Made by a program: the position numbers and the translations under genes | Assembly (NCBI RefSeq): GCF_020860705.1 | Contig: NZ_JAJBTT010000026.1 | Span: 1-39,893, forward strand | DNA length: 39,893 bases | DNA from: Akkermansia sp. | GTDB taxonomy: Bacteria; Verrucomicrobiota; Verrucomicrobiia; Verrucomicrobiales; Akkermansiaceae | Direction: 5' to 3' | Shown: positions 15,423 to 24,664 of the stretch, piece by piece | Numbering within the stretch: position 1 is the stretch's first letter | Layout: each line of letters begins with the position of its first letter | Notes under the pieces: generated by a model | The model's input: only the letters and a program-made list of their open reading frames with translations | The model's database searches: none | Told to the model about the DNA's origin: nothing

Positions 15423-15542
15423 AAGAAATACGTTTTCTATCGGGTTTGCCTCCGGAAAAAAGGCGCGCTTCCTGCTTATTGAAAGGGATGTTCGCCTTGA
15501 ATATCGGATCAGACCGACGAACCACAACCAAAGCAGGAAAAC

Positions 15543-15926
15543 ATGCCGACCATTAATCAGCTCGTCCGCAAGGGACGTATTACTCCGGAAGAGAAGTCCA
15601 AGTCACGCGCTCTTCATAGCTGCCCGCAACGCCGCGGTGTTTGTCTCCAGGTAATGACCCGTACGCCCAAGAAGCCGAACTCGGCTCTTCGTAAAGTGGC
15701 TAAAGTCCGTCTTACCAATGGTGAAGAAGTGATCGCCTACATTGGCGGTGAAGGTCACAACCTCCAGGAACACTCCATCGTGCTGGTGCGCGGCGGTCGT
15801 GTGAAGGACTTGCCGGGTGTTCGTTATCACATCGTCCGCGGCGCTCTTGACTGCCTCGGCGTTGACAAGCGCCGCCAGGGTCGCTCCAAGTATGGTGCCA
15901 AGCGTCCGAAGGTTGCCGCCAAGTAA
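15543..15926 (+). CDS. rpsL: 30S ribosomal protein S12
   Basis: A 127-residue S12, the decoding-centre protein of the small subunit. The signature [20 protein letters not shown] starts at residue 41, with wild-type lysines at 43 and 44. The loop [20 protein letters not shown] carries the second conserved lysine and the Asp that is methylthiolated in many bacteria. No streptomycin-resistance substitution is seen at these positions. It is the first gene of the operon, and a short AGGA lies upstream of the ATG. Confidence 0.99.
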   Translation: MPTINQLVRKGRITPEEKSKSRALHSCPQRRGVCLQVMTRTPKKPNSALRKVAKVRLTNGEEVIAYIGGEGHNLQEHSIVLVRGGRVKDLPGVRYHIVRGALDCLGVDKRRQGRSKYGAKRPKVAAK

Positions 15927-15953
15927 ACATTAACATCTTACCTATTACATATT

Positions 15954-16427
15954 ATGGCCCGCCGTAAACGCGTCTATAGAAAAATCGAACGTCGTGACCC
16001 CCGTTACGACAGCGCTCTTGTTGGCAAGCTGATCAGCAAGGTTATGCTGGATGGCAAGCGCTCCCTTGCGGAACGCATCGTCTATGCCGCCATTGACATG
16101 GCTAACGAAGGTACGGACAGCATTGATCCTTTGGAAGTGATCACCCGCGCCATTGAAAACGCCAAGCCCCGTGTGGAAGTGAAGAGCCGCCGCGTTGGGG
16201 GCGCCACCTACCAGGTGCCTCTTGAAGTGGATCCGGCCCGTTCCGAATCCCTGGCCATGCGCTGGATTGTGAACTACGCCCGCAACCGCAAGGGCGTGCC
16301 GATGCACAAGGCTCTTGCCAATGAAATCAAGGAAGCCGCCAACAACCAGGGTTCCTCCGTTCGCAAGCGCGACGACGTTCACAAGATGGCCCAGGCCAAC
16401 CGCGCCTTTGCCCACTTCCGCTGGTAA
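15954..16427 (+). CDS. rpsG: 30S ribosomal protein S7
   Basis: A 157-residue S7, the primary assembly protein of the 30S head that binds the 3' domain of 16S rRNA near the E site. The N-terminus (MARRKRVYRKIERRDPRYDS) and the central GGATYQVPLEV are typical of the family. It ends with AQANRAFAHFRW. It follows rpsL by 27 bases. The upstream sequence is A/T-rich (ACATATT) with no Shine-Dalgarno. Confidence 0.99.
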   Translation: MARRKRVYRKIERRDPRYDSALVGKLISKVMLDGKRSLAERIVYAAIDMANEGTDSIDPLEVITRAIENAKPRVEVKSRRVGGATYQVPLEVDPARSESLAMRWIVNYARNRKGVPMHKALANEIKEAANNQGSSVRKRDDVHKMAQANRAFAHFRW

Positions 16428-16490
16428 TCCCTTCCGCGACTGTCAGCCGAACCACTCACTTTCGATCATTACAGATACTTTCCAGACACT

Positions 16491-18638
16491 ATGTCCGATC
16501 ACGTAAACAATCCCAACCGCAAGGCTCCCCTTGAGCGCTACCGTAACATCGGTATCTCCGCTCACATTGACGCCGGCAAAACCACTTTGTCCGAGCGTAT
16601 TCTTTTCTACACCGGCATGATCCACAAGATCGGTGAAACCCATGACGGTTCCACCACGACTGACTGGATGGAGCAGGAACGCGAACGCGGTATCACCATT
16701 ACTTCCGCTGCCGTTACCACCAACTGGAAGCAGGTGAAGAATGAAGGTATCAGCAAAATGTTCGAAGGCGAAAACTTCCAGCTGAACATTATTGACACCC
16801 CCGGGCACGTTGACTTCACCGCTGAAGTGGAACGTTCCCTCCGCGTGCTTGACGGCGCCATCGTGGTATTCTGCGGTGTGGCCGGCGTGCAGCCCCAGAC
16901 GGAAACCGTGTGGCGCCAGGCCACCAAGTACAGCGTTCCCCGCATGTGCTTTGTGAACAAGATGGACCGCACCGGTGCCAACTTCAATAACGTGCTGGAC
17001 GACATCCACAACAAGCTGGGTGCCAACGCAGCTGCCATTCTGATCCCCATCGGCGCTGAAGACCAGCTCCGCGGCCAGATTGACGTGGTGAACCAGAAGG
17101 CTGTCATGTATGCTGACAACGACCGTCTGGGCTCCACCTACACGGTTGAGGAAATCCCCGCCGAACTCAAGGAAGAAGCCGAACTGGCCTACCATGAACT
17201 GGTGAGCCGCGTGGCCGATGTGGACGACGAACTTGCTGAAAAGGTTCTCATGGAAGAACCCTTCACCGCCAAGGAACTCAAGGAAGCCATCCGCCGCGCC
17301 ACCATCACCAACAAGTTTATCCCCGTTGCCGGCGGTTCCGCTTTCAAGAACAAGGGCGTCCAGTTCCTGCTTGACGCCGTGGTGGATTACCTTCCCTCTC
17401 CGGTGGAAACCGTTCCCGCCCATGCTGAAAGCACGCTGGATGCGGAAGAAACCTTCAAGATCACTGCTACGGACGATGCCAAGCCCATGGTGCTGGCATT
17501 CAAGCTCTGGGCTGACAAGTTCGTCGGCAAGCTCGTGTTCATCCGCGTTTACGCCGGCGTTCTCAAGAAGGGTGACACCGTGTACAATCCCCGCACCCGC
17601 AAAACGGAACGCGTGGGCCGCATCATTCAGATCCAGGCTGACCAGCACACGGACATTGATGCCGTGTACTCCGGCGACATCGCCGCTATTGTGGGCCTGC
17701 GCAACGTGACCACGGGCGATACCATTACCAGCCCGGACAACGATATCTGCCTGGAACCCCCCACCTTCCCGGAAACCGTTATTTCCATGGCCGTGGAACC
17801 CAAGACCAAGGCCGACCAGGAAAAAATGTCCAACGCTTTGGGCCGTCTGTCTGAAGAAGACCCGACCTTCCGCGTGAAGACCGATGAAGAAACCGGTCAG
17901 ACTCTGATTTCCGGCATGGGTGAGCTTCATCTGGAAATCATCATTGACCGCCTGATGCGCGAATTCAAGGTGGAAGCCGACATCGGCAAGCCCCAGATCG
18001 CCTACCGCGAAACCATCACGACCGCCGCTCATGGCGACGGCAAGCTGGTTAAGCAGTCCGGCGGCCGCGGCCAGTACGGTCACGTGGTTATCGACGTGAA
18101 GCCGAACGAACGCGGCAAGGGCCTCACCATTGAAAACAAGATCGTGGGCGGCGCCATTCCGAAGGAATACATGAACGCCGTTTATGCCGGTCTCAATGAA
18201 GCCATGACCACGGGCGTCATCGCCGGTTATCCAGTGGTTGACGTGCATGTTGAAGTGGTGGACGGTTCCTACCACGAAGTGGACTCCAACGAAAACGCGT
18301 TCAAGATGGCTGCCATCTTCGCCATGAAGGATGCCTTCAAGAAGGCCAAGCCCATCATGCTGGAACCCATCATGTCCGTTGAAGCTTCCACGCCGACCGA
18401 TTACCAGGGCGACATCATGGGTGACCTGAACCGCCGCCGCGGTCAGATCAGCAGCATGGAAAACAAGGCCAACGCCTGTATCCTGAAGGCCATGGTTCCC
18501 TTGTCCGAAATGTTCGGTTATTCCACCGCTATCCGTACCCTTTCCAGTGGCCGTGCCTCCTACTCCATGGAGCCCTCCCACTTTGAACAGGTGCCTCAGA
18601 ACCTCGTTGACCAGATCGTCAGCGATAAGGCTAAATAA
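16491..18638 (+). CDS. fusA: Translation elongation factor G
   Basis: A 715-residue EF-G, the GTPase that drives tRNA-mRNA translocation and, with RRF, ribosome recycling. The G domain contains AHIDAGKTT (residues 24-32), the switch ITITSAAVTTNW, DTPGHVDF and NKMDRTGANF. Domains II to V follow, including the domain IV loop SGGRGQYGHVVIDVKP. The variable segment before DTPGH (KQVKNEGISKMFEGENF) is slightly long. The gene follows rpsG by 63 bases, with no Shine-Dalgarno before the ATG. The usual next gene, tuf, is absent here. Confidence 0.99.
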   Translation: MSDHVNNPNRKAPLERYRNIGISAHIDAGKTTLSERILFYTGMIHKIGETHDGSTTTDWMEQERERGITITSAAVTTNWKQVKNEGISKMFEGENFQLNIIDTPGHVDFTAEVERSLRVLDGAIVVFCGVAGVQPQTETVWRQATKYSVPRMCFVNKMDRTGANFNNVLDDIHNKLGANAAAILIPIGAEDQLRGQIDVVNQKAVMYADNDRLGSTYTVEEIPAELKEEAELAYHELVSRVADVDDELAEKVLMEEPFTAKELKEAIRRATITNKFIPVAGGSAFKNKGVQFLLDAVVDYLPSPVETVPAHAESTLDAEETFKITATDDAKPMVLAFKLWADKFVGKLVFIRVYAGVLKKGDTVYNPRTRKTERVGRIIQIQADQHTDIDAVYSGDIAAIVGLRNVTTGDTITSPDNDICLEPPTFPETVISMAVEPKTKADQEKMSNALGRLSEEDPTFRVKTDEETGQTLISGMGELHLEIIIDRLMREFKVEADIGKPQIAYRETITTAAHGDGKLVKQSGGRGQYGHVVIDVKPNERGKGLTIENKIVGGAIPKEYMNAVYAGLNEAMTTGVIAGYPVVDVHVEVVDGSYHEVDSNENAFKMAAIFAMKDAFKKAKPIMLEPIMSVEASTPTDYQGDIMGDLNRRRGQISSMENKANACILKAMVPLSEMFGYSTAIRTLSSGRASYSMEPSHFEQVPQNLVDQIVSDKAK

Positions 18639-18676
18639 ACAAAACCTTTGAAGTATAACCAATAGACCGCACGTCC

Positions 18677-18985
18677 ATGCAAAGTCCAAAAATCCGCATT
18701 CGACTCCGCGCTTTCGACTCCCGCGCTATCGACCGCTCCTCCCAGGAGATCGTTGAAACCGCCAAGCGCACCGGAGCCAAAGTTCACGGCCCGATCCCGT
18801 TGCCGACCCGCATTGAAAAATTCTCCGTGAACCGTTCCGTTCACGTCAACAAGAAGTCGGCTGAACAGTTTGAAATCCGCACCCACAAGCGCCTGCTCGA
18901 CATCGTCGATCCGACCGCCCGCACGATTGATGAGCTCAAGAAGCTCAATCTCCCGGCCGGTGTGGACATCACGATCCGCATCTAG
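18677..18985 (+). CDS. rpsJ: 30S ribosomal protein S10 (NusE)
   Basis: A 102-residue S10, a 30S head protein that also acts in transcription antitermination with NusB. The core is intact: [19 protein letters not shown], then [24 protein letters not shown], then [18 protein letters not shown]. It follows fusA by 38 bases, so the str and S10 blocks are fused without tuf. No Shine-Dalgarno is visible upstream of the ATG. Confidence 0.99.
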   Translation: MQSPKIRIRLRAFDSRAIDRSSQEIVETAKRTGAKVHGPIPLPTRIEKFSVNRSVHVNKKSAEQFEIRTHKRLLDIVDPTARTIDELKKLNLPAGVDITIRI

Positions 18986-19030
18986 TTTGGTACCCGGATA
19001 AGTAATTAAAAAACAGAAAGACACACTACA

Positions 19031-19666
19031 ATGGCTCTAGGACTTATCGGAAAAAAGGTCGGCATGACCCGCCTGTTTGACCAGGAATCCGGCGCTATGG
19101 TGCCCGTAACCGTCATCGACGTAAAGGGCAACACCTTCGCCCAGATCAAAACGGAAGACAAGGATGGCTACAATGCCGTGCAGATCGCTTTTGATTCCCA
19201 GAAGGAAAGCCGCGTGGCCAAACCTCAGGCCGGCCACTTCAAAAAGCTGGGTATCCAGCCTACCAAGCTCCTCAAGGAATTCCGCGTGGAAGCTTCCGAA
19301 CTGCCTGCTGAAGGCGCAGAACATCCCGGCGTGACCCTCTTTGCCGACGGCCAGTGGGTTGACGTGATCGGCACTTCCAAGGGCAAAGGCTTCCAGGGCG
19401 CGATGCGCCGCCACAACTTCCACGGCTCTCCCGCCGCCCACGGTTCCATGATGCACCGCCGTACCGGTGGTGTGGGTGGCTGTTCCACCCCCGGCCGCGT
19501 CTGGAAGAACCAGAAGATGCCCGGACAGATGGGCAATGACAAGCGCACGGTGCAGAACCTGAAGGTTGTGGCCGTACGTCCGGAAGACAACGTCATCCTT
19601 ATCTCCGGCGCTGTTCCCGGTGCACGCGGTTCCTACCTCGTGATCCGCCCCGCCAAGAAGAAGTAG
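19031..19666 (+). CDS. rplC: 50S ribosomal protein L3
   Basis: A 211-residue L3, an early 50S assembly protein whose internal loop reaches toward the peptidyl-transferase centre. The N-terminus GLIGKKVGMTRLFDQESGAM is diagnostic. The loop region HGSMMHRRTGGVGGCSTPGRVWK and the following KMPGQMGN include the Gln that is methylated in many bacteria. Only a weak purine stretch (GAAAG) lies upstream of the ATG. Confidence 0.99.
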   Translation: MALGLIGKKVGMTRLFDQESGAMVPVTVIDVKGNTFAQIKTEDKDGYNAVQIAFDSQKESRVAKPQAGHFKKLGIQPTKLLKEFRVEASELPAEGAEHPGVTLFADGQWVDVIGTSKGKGFQGAMRRHNFHGSPAAHGSMMHRRTGGVGGCSTPGRVWKNQKMPGQMGNDKRTVQNLKVVAVRPEDNVILISGAVPGARGSYLVIRPAKKK

Positions 19667-19706
19667 GCTTTAGCTAACCTCACATTGATTATAGGAAAAC
19701 CTATCT

Positions 19707-20315
19707 ATGTCCGCAAATACCTTTACATTAGAAGCCGCCGCTGCTGCCAACATCCAGCTTGTAGGCAGTGACAAGGGCTCCCAGGCTGTGCATGACCTCA
19801 TCGTGGCCTACCAGGCAAACCGCCGCACCGGTTCCGCCAACTCCAAGACCCGTGCCGAAGTCAGCGGCAACAACAAGAAGATCTTCCGCCAGAAGGGCAC
19901 CGGTAACGCCCGTCACGGCGACAAGCGCGCTCCCATCTTTGTGGGCGGCGGCGTGGTCTTCGGTCCCCGCCCCTGCGACTACACCAAGAAGGTGAACAAG
20001 AGCACCCGCCGTCTGGCCCTGCGCCGCGTGCTGGGCGACCTCATTGCCGCTTCCAAGGTCAGCACCGTTTCCGAGTTCTCCGTGGCTGACGGCAAGACCA
20101 AGTCCTTCATCAAGGCCGTCAAGGATCTGACGGACGCCCGGAAGGTACTTATCGTGGCCGCCTCCTTTGACGAATCCACCTATCTTGCCGGCCGCAACGT
20201 CCAGGAAGTTCTCCTGATGACCGCCGCGGAAGTGAACATTGAACAGCTCATGAACGCTGATGCAGTGATTCTCGTTGACAACGCTTTAGAAACCCTCGCC
20301 AGCCGTACTGCTTAA
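19707..20315 (+). CDS. rplD: 50S ribosomal protein L4
   Basis: A 202-residue L4 that lines the exit tunnel and in E. coli is also the autoregulator of the S10 operon. The extended loop contains KIFRQKGTGNARHGDKRAPIF followed by GGGVVFGPRPCDY, the macrolide-proximal tip. The N-terminal helix is Ala-rich (TLEAAAAANIQ). An AGGA lies about 12 bases upstream of the ATG, too far to be a good Shine-Dalgarno. It ends 6 bases before rplW. Confidence 0.98.
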   Translation: MSANTFTLEAAAAANIQLVGSDKGSQAVHDLIVAYQANRRTGSANSKTRAEVSGNNKKIFRQKGTGNARHGDKRAPIFVGGGVVFGPRPCDYTKKVNKSTRRLALRRVLGDLIAASKVSTVSEFSVADGKTKSFIKAVKDLTDARKVLIVAASFDESTYLAGRNVQEVLLMTAAEVNIEQLMNADAVILVDNALETLASRTA

Positions 20316-20321
20316 GAAGCC

Positions 20322-20606
20322 ATGAAAGACATTTACCAAGTCATCAAGAAGGTGCGCATCAGCGAAAAGGCCACCATGCTCCAGGAAACCACTGGCGAGC
20401 TGGTCCTTGAAGTTGACCGTGACGCCAACAAAATCGAAATCAAAAAGGCTGTCGAAGTTGCTTTCGGCAAAAAGGTCGCTTCCGTGCGCACCGCCAACTA
20501 TGACGGCAAGCTCAAGCGTCAGCGCCGCGCTGATGCAGGTCGCACCGCTCATTGGAAAAAAGCTTACATCAAGCTCGCCAACGGTGAAACCCTTGACCTC
20601 GTTTAA
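20322..20606 (+). CDS. rplW: 50S ribosomal protein L23
   Basis: A 94-residue L23, which sits at the exit of the peptide tunnel and docks trigger factor and SRP. The conserved opening is IYQVIKKVRISEKATML. The middle is VDRDANKIEIKKAVEVAFGKKV, followed by the basic loop KLKRQRRADAGRTAHWKKAYI. Length is normal. The gap to rplD is only 6 bases, which suggests coupled translation. Confidence 0.98.
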   Translation: MKDIYQVIKKVRISEKATMLQETTGELVLEVDRDANKIEIKKAVEVAFGKKVASVRTANYDGKLKRQRRADAGRTAHWKKAYIKLANGETLDLV

Positions 20607-20633
20607 AGCCCCCTATTAGGAAGGAAAGCTATC

Positions 20634-21470
20634 ATGTCCCTCAAGTCATTCAAGCCAGTTACTCCCTCTAACCGCTACAAGGTGTGGCCGTCCTTTGACG
20701 AAATCACCACCTCCACCCCGGAAAAGAGTCTCTGCAGACCCCTCAAGAAATCCGGCGGCCGCAACAACAACGGCCGCATCACCACCCGCCACATCGGCGG
20801 TGGCCACAAGCGCAAGTATCGCCTGGTGGACTTCAAGCGCAACAAGTTTGACGTGCCCGCCACCGTGCTTACCATCGAATACGATCCCAACCGCACCTGC
20901 CGCATCGCCCTGATCGAATACAAGGACGGTGAAAAGTCCTACATCCTGGCCCCCACGGGTCTCCAGGTAGGCATGAAGGTGGAAAGCGGCCAGAAGGTTG
21001 CTCCCAAGGTTGGCAACGCCATGCCCTTGAAGAACGTTCCCCTGGGTACGTCCGTTCACAACATTGAAATCCGTCCGGGTTCCGGCGGCAAGGTTGCCCG
21101 TGCAGCCGGTCAGCAGGCCATCGTTTCCAACCGTGAAGCGGGTTATGCGCTGATCAAGATGCCCTCCGGTGAAATCCGCCGCTTCAATGAAGATTGCTAC
21201 TGCACCATCGGCCAGGTGGGCAACACCCAGCACATGAACGAAATGTCCGGCAAGGCCGGCCGCACCCGCTGGATGGGCGTCCGTCCTACCGTGCGCGGTA
21301 TGACGATGAACCCCGTCGACCACCCGAACGGTGGTGGTGAAGGTAAGTCCAAGTCCGGTGGTGGCCGTCAGCACCTCAAGTCTCCGTGGGGCCATGTCAA
21401 GGGCCAGAAGACCCGCCGTCTCCGCAAGCCCAGCGACTCCGTCATCGTACAGCGCCGCAACGCCAAGTAA
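20634..21470 (+). CDS. rplB: 50S ribosomal protein L2
   Basis: A 278-residue L2, essential for subunit association and close to the peptidyl-transferase centre. The N-terminal RNA-binding core ([21 protein letters not shown]) and the C-terminal [14 protein letters not shown] tail are typical. In the conserved loop the sequence is [13 protein letters not shown]. His230 is kept, but the second histidine of the usual HPHGG is Asn232. This is one of the few genes here with a strong Shine-Dalgarno (AGGAAGGA about 8 bases upstream). Confidence 0.99.
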   Translation: MSLKSFKPVTPSNRYKVWPSFDEITTSTPEKSLCRPLKKSGGRNNNGRITTRHIGGGHKRKYRLVDFKRNKFDVPATVLTIEYDPNRTCRIALIEYKDGEKSYILAPTGLQVGMKVESGQKVAPKVGNAMPLKNVPLGTSVHNIEIRPGSGGKVARAAGQQAIVSNREAGYALIKMPSGEIRRFNEDCYCTIGQVGNTQHMNEMSGKAGRTRWMGVRPTVRGMTMNPVDHPNGGGEGKSKSGGGRQHLKSPWGHVKGQKTRRLRKPSDSVIVQRRNAK

Positions 21471-21505
21471 CCAATACACAATAACTTTAACTAGGATCAT
21501 ATAAC

Positions 21506-21775
21506 ATGGGACGTTCTCTCAAAAAAGGCCCTTTTGTCAGTCAAAAGCTTCTCGCCAAGATCGACGCTCAGCTTGAATCCGGTGACCGCAAGCCGATCAA
21601 GACCTGGAGCCGCGCATCCATGATTACGCCTGACTTCGTCGGTCTGACCTTCCTGGTGCACGCCGGCAAGAACTTTGCCACCGTGTACGTCACGGAAAAC
21701 ATGGTAGGCCACAAGCTTGGTGAATTTGCCCCGACTCGTGTCTTCAAACAGCACGGCGGTATCGGTAAGAAGTAA
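21506..21775 (+). CDS. rpsS: 30S ribosomal protein S19
   Basis: An 89-residue S19, a head protein that contacts S13 and the A-site region. It begins [20 protein letters not shown] and contains [19 protein letters not shown] and [22 protein letters not shown], all family-diagnostic. In almost all bacteria the next gene is rplV; here an unrelated coiled-coil gene begins 20 bases downstream. Confidence 0.99.
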   Translation: MGRSLKKGPFVSQKLLAKIDAQLESGDRKPIKTWSRASMITPDFVGLTFLVHAGKNFATVYVTENMVGHKLGEFAPTRVFKQHGGIGKK

Positions 21776-21795
21776 TCAGTAAGTTAACAATCAAC

Positions 21796-22506
21796 ATGTC
21801 GAACTCTTCTTCCATCCTTGCCTACTCCCTCACCACCCTTGTCGGGCTGGGCGGGGTGCTGCAGGGAGCGGAAGAAGATACGGCGGCACTGACGCGCAGA
21901 ATCGAGCGTCTCGAAAAGCAGAATGCGGCCCTCAAGGCATCCTATGTCCAGGCCCGCAGCGACGCCGACAAGGCGGCCGCCCAGCTGGTGGACATCCGTT
22001 CCCGGCTGGAAGCTTTGGGAGGTGCGGCGCTAGGTAATAGTGAGGAACGCCTGATTCAGGCGGTGGCAGACATCGAAAGTCTCAATGACCGCATCCAGCG
22101 GCTGGAACAGGCGTCTGTCAAGCTCTCCGGAGCCATCCTCGCCTACATGAAACAAGCCATATCCGAGGACGCAAACGCCAGGACGGCCGTAGAGAGTTCT
22201 CTGCGCCTGCTGGAATCCGTTCTGGGATACAGGCAACAGCCCGTGCGAGATGGCGCGGGAACCCTGGCGGAAGCCAAGGTGCTCAGCATTGATTCCGAAT
22301 CCGGAGTCGTGGTACTGAACGCCGGCAAGACGGCAGGGATGCAAATCGGGATGCCTATACAGATAGCCCGTGGAGCACAAACCATCGGAGAAGCCGTGGT
22401 CACGGACGTCCGCAAGGAAGTGTGTGGCGCGCTTGTTCAGAAACTTGTGGCGCCTGCCGATCCGGTTCGCGTCGGAGATTCTGCCTCAGTAAGAACCAAC
22501 GACTAA
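21796..22506 (+). CDS. Secreted coiled-coil protein inserted in the S10 operon
   Basis: A 236-residue protein of unknown function between rpsS and rplV. Residues 1-25 resemble an atypical signal peptide without N-terminal positive charge (LAYSLTTLVGLGGVLQGA). Residues about 28-75 are a strong coiled coil (LTRRIERLEKQNAALKAS), and a second helical segment lies at about 85-140. The last 75 residues form a small beta-rich domain (AKVLSIDSESGVVVLNAGKT, then GMQIGMPIQI, VVTDVRKEVCGALV, VRVGDSASV). These strands resemble the MreC-like beta domains of periplasmic coiled-coil proteins in the Planctomycetes-Verrucomicrobia group. Codons AGA, AGG and ATA occur here but are rare in the flanking ribosomal genes, suggesting lower expression or separate origin. 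It has no ribosomal features. The ATG follows rpsS by 20 bases without a Shine-Dalgarno. Confidence 0.85.
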   Translation: MSNSSSILAYSLTTLVGLGGVLQGAEEDTAALTRRIERLEKQNAALKASYVQARSDADKAAAQLVDIRSRLEALGGAALGNSEERLIQAVADIESLNDRIQRLEQASVKLSGAILAYMKQAISEDANARTAVESSLRLLESVLGYRQQPVRDGAGTLAEAKVLSIDSESGVVVLNAGKTAGMQIGMPIQIARGAQTIGEAVVTDVRKEVCGALVQKLVAPADPVRVGDSASVRTND

Positions 22507-22545
22507 ATCATCTTCATCAATAACCTGCACTACGAGGAAAAACCC

Positions 22546-22884
22546 ATGGAAGTGAAAGCTGTTTACAAATACGCCCGCATCTCTGCTAAGAAGATGCGCG
22601 ATATTGCTCAAGAAATTCAAGGCTTGTCCGTCTCCCAGGCGACCGACATCCTGTCCTACACCCCCAAGAAGGGTGCCTACCTGCTGAATAAAACGCTCAA
22701 GTCCGCCTTGGCCAACGCCGAGAACAATGCGGAACTGTCCGTTGACACGCTGGTAGTCAAGTCCGTCATGGTCGATGAAGGCCCCACCATGCGCCGCACG
22801 ATGCCCCGCGCCCGTGGATCCGCCAACATGATCCGCAAGCGCACATCCCATATTACCGTTGTACTGGCCGACCAAGAAGGCTAA
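22546..22884 (+). CDS. rplV: 50S ribosomal protein L22
   Basis: A 112-residue L22 that lines the exit tunnel with L4. The fold-defining sequence is ARISAKKMRDIAQEIQGLSV at the N-terminus, then LNKTLKSALANAENN. The beta-hairpin tip GPTMRRTMPRARGSANMIRKR reaches into the tunnel near the macrolide site. A GAGGAAAAACCC stretch lies just upstream of the ATG and could serve as ribosome binding site, needed here because the preceding gene is non-ribosomal. Confidence 0.99.
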   Translation: MEVKAVYKYARISAKKMRDIAQEIQGLSVSQATDILSYTPKKGAYLLNKTLKSALANAENNAELSVDTLVVKSVMVDEGPTMRRTMPRARGSANMIRKRTSHITVVLADQEG

Positions 22885-22923
22885 GTCATTCCAATCTAAC
22901 ACACATATAGCTGAACTAATATC

Positions 22924-23613
22924 ATGGGTCAGAAAGTAAATCCAATCGGGTTCCGCCTCGCCGTCAACAAGGACTGGCGCTCCAAGTGGTACGCCACGGG
23001 CCAGGATTACGCCACCAAGCTGCATGAAGACTTGGTGATGCGCAAGTACATCAAGGAACAGTTGATGTCCGCCGCCGTTTCCAGCATCGTGATTGAACGC
23101 GCCTGGAACAGCGTCCGCATTACCGTCCATACCGCCCGTCCGGGTCTTGTCATCGGCCGCAAGGGTGAAGAAATTGAAAAGATCCGCCAGTACCTTCAGG
23201 ACCTGTGCGGCGCTTCCACCCAGGTCAACATTGACATCGTGGAAATCCGCTCCCCTGAAACGGACGCCCAGCTCATCGCTGAAAACGTGGCCGTCCAGCT
23301 GGAACGACGCGTTTCCTTCCGCCGCGCCATGAAGCGCGCCGTGCAGGTAGCCATGGAACGTGGCGCCGACGGTATCCGCATCCGTTGCGCAGGCCGTCTC
23401 GGCGGCGCCGATATCGCCCGTGCCGAATGGTACCGCGAAGGCAAAGTGCCGTTGCAGACGCTCCGCACTCCGATTGACTACGGTTTTGCCGAAGCCCGCA
23501 CCCTGTACGGCATCATCGGCGTGAAATGCTGGGTCAATAAGCGCGATGAAGTCGTCTCCCAGCAGAATTCCCGCCCGTCCGGCCCCCGTGGTCCCCGTCG
23601 TCCGCGTGCCTGA
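22924..23613 (+). CDS. rpsC: 30S ribosomal protein S3
   Basis: A 229-residue S3, part of the mRNA entry channel and helicase centre. It starts [20 protein letters not shown]. The KH domain is at about 60-110, with the GxxG loop [13 protein letters not shown]. The C-terminal domain has [24 protein letters not shown] sequence, here [20 protein letters not shown]. It ends with a Pro/Arg-rich tail ([13 protein letters not shown]). No Shine-Dalgarno is seen before the ATG (CTAATATC). Confidence 0.99.
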   Translation: MGQKVNPIGFRLAVNKDWRSKWYATGQDYATKLHEDLVMRKYIKEQLMSAAVSSIVIERAWNSVRITVHTARPGLVIGRKGEEIEKIRQYLQDLCGASTQVNIDIVEIRSPETDAQLIAENVAVQLERRVSFRRAMKRAVQVAMERGADGIRIRCAGRLGGADIARAEWYREGKVPLQTLRTPIDYGFAEARTLYGIIGVKCWVNKRDEVVSQQNSRPSGPRGPRRPRA

Positions 23614-23664
23614 CACAGCCGCCATCACATTGTTCATCACACTTAACACAAGGAGGAATAAGAT

Positions 23665-24087
23665 ATGCCTTTAATGCCCAAGAGAGTGAAGCACCGCAAG
23701 ATGCACCGCGGCAGCCGTTCCGGCAATGCCACCAGCGGTACGTATGTTGCCTTTGGTGACTTCGGCCTTCAGGTGCTCGACCGCGGTTGGATCACCAACA
23801 ACCAGATTGAAGCCTGCCGTATTGCGATCAACCGTTACCTGAAACGTAAAGGTAAGGTGTTCATCCGCATTTTCCCGCAGAAGTCTTTTACATCCCGTCC
23901 CCCGGATACACGTATGGGTAAGGGTAAAGGCGCCGTGGAAGGCTGGGTGGCCGTTGTCCGCCCCGGCAACATTCTGTTTGAAGTTGGCGGCGTGACTGAA
24001 TCCCAGGCACGGGAAGCCCTTCGTCTGGCTTCCAACAAGCTGGGCGTGCCGACCCGCTTCGTTTATCGTCAAGGCGTTCAACACTAA
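23665..24087 (+). CDS. rplP: 50S ribosomal protein L16
   Basis: A 140-residue L16, which binds 23S rRNA near the A and P sites. It shows [40 protein letters not shown] and the glycine-lysine loop [19 protein letters not shown]. The Arg in DTRMGKG is the one hydroxylated in E. coli L16. The ATG has a clear Shine-Dalgarno (AAGGAGGAATAAGAT), unlike most neighbours. Confidence 0.99.
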   Translation: MPLMPKRVKHRKMHRGSRSGNATSGTYVAFGDFGLQVLDRGWITNNQIEACRIAINRYLKRKGKVFIRIFPQKSFTSRPPDTRMGKGKGAVEGWVAVVRPGNILFEVGGVTESQAREALRLASNKLGVPTRFVYRQGVQH

Positions 24088-24101
24088 AGTTACTCATCAC
24101 C

Positions 24102-24305
24102 ATGTCCGATAAGAACTCCGCCAAAGAACTTCGTGCTATGTCCGCCAAGGAGCTTTCCGCTCTGGTGCGCAGCCTTCGTGAAGAACTCTTCAATCTCCGT
24201 CTCCAGCAGGCCACCGGCCAGCTGGAAAACAACCAGAGAATCCGCACTGTCCGCAAGGACCTTGCCCGCGCCCTTACCATCAAGGGTGAAACCGGGGAAG
24301 CCTAA
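24102..24305 (+). CDS. rpmC: 50S ribosomal protein L29
   Basis: A 67-residue helical hairpin protein at the tunnel exit, next to L23. Its core is ELRAMSAKELSALVRSLREE, then LFNLRLQQATGQLENNQRIR, then TVRKDLARALTIKGE, a textbook L29 pattern. It lies 14 bases after rplP and lacks a Shine-Dalgarno (TCATCACC upstream). Confidence 0.98.
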   Translation: MSDKNSAKELRAMSAKELSALVRSLREELFNLRLQQATGQLENNQRIRTVRKDLARALTIKGETGEA

Positions 24306-24354
24306 GCTGAGGATTTCCGGTAACAACAGAACATTCTAACACTTTTAGAATCCA

Positions 24355-24627
24355 ATGTCCGAACAAACCGAAACAACCAAGAAGCCTGGCCTTCGCAAGA
24401 CGCGCGTCGGCGTGGTGACCTCCACCAAGATGGACAAGACCATCGTCGTGGAATACGTTGCCCGCGTTCCGCACCCCAAGTTCAAGAAGATCGTCAAGAA
24501 GAGCAAGAAGTTCTATGCTCATGACGAAAACTCCACGGCCAAGGTAGGCGATAAGGTACGTATCGTTGAAACCCGCCCGCTTTCCAAGCTCAAGTGCTGG
24601 GAACTGGTGGAAGTGCTTACCCACTAA
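24355..24627 (+). CDS. rpsQ: 30S ribosomal protein S17
   Basis: A 90-residue OB-fold S17 that binds the 5' domain of 16S rRNA. After a Thr/Lys-rich extension ([18 protein letters not shown]), the conserved strands [40 protein letters not shown] and [20 protein letters not shown] follow. The upstream region (TTTTAGAATCCA) has no Shine-Dalgarno. Confidence 0.98.
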   Translation: MSEQTETTKKPGLRKTRVGVVTSTKMDKTIVVEYVARVPHPKFKKIVKKSKKFYAHDENSTAKVGDKVRIVETRPLSKLKCWELVEVLTH

Positions 24628-24664
24628 TCAGGAATCAACCAATAACTAAAGGAGATTTGATACC

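Noticed and set aside
21323..21350. L2 HPNGG in place of HPHGG as a functional defect
   Set aside because: The critical first His (230) is retained, and the second position varies in nature, so this is noted only in the rplB entry.
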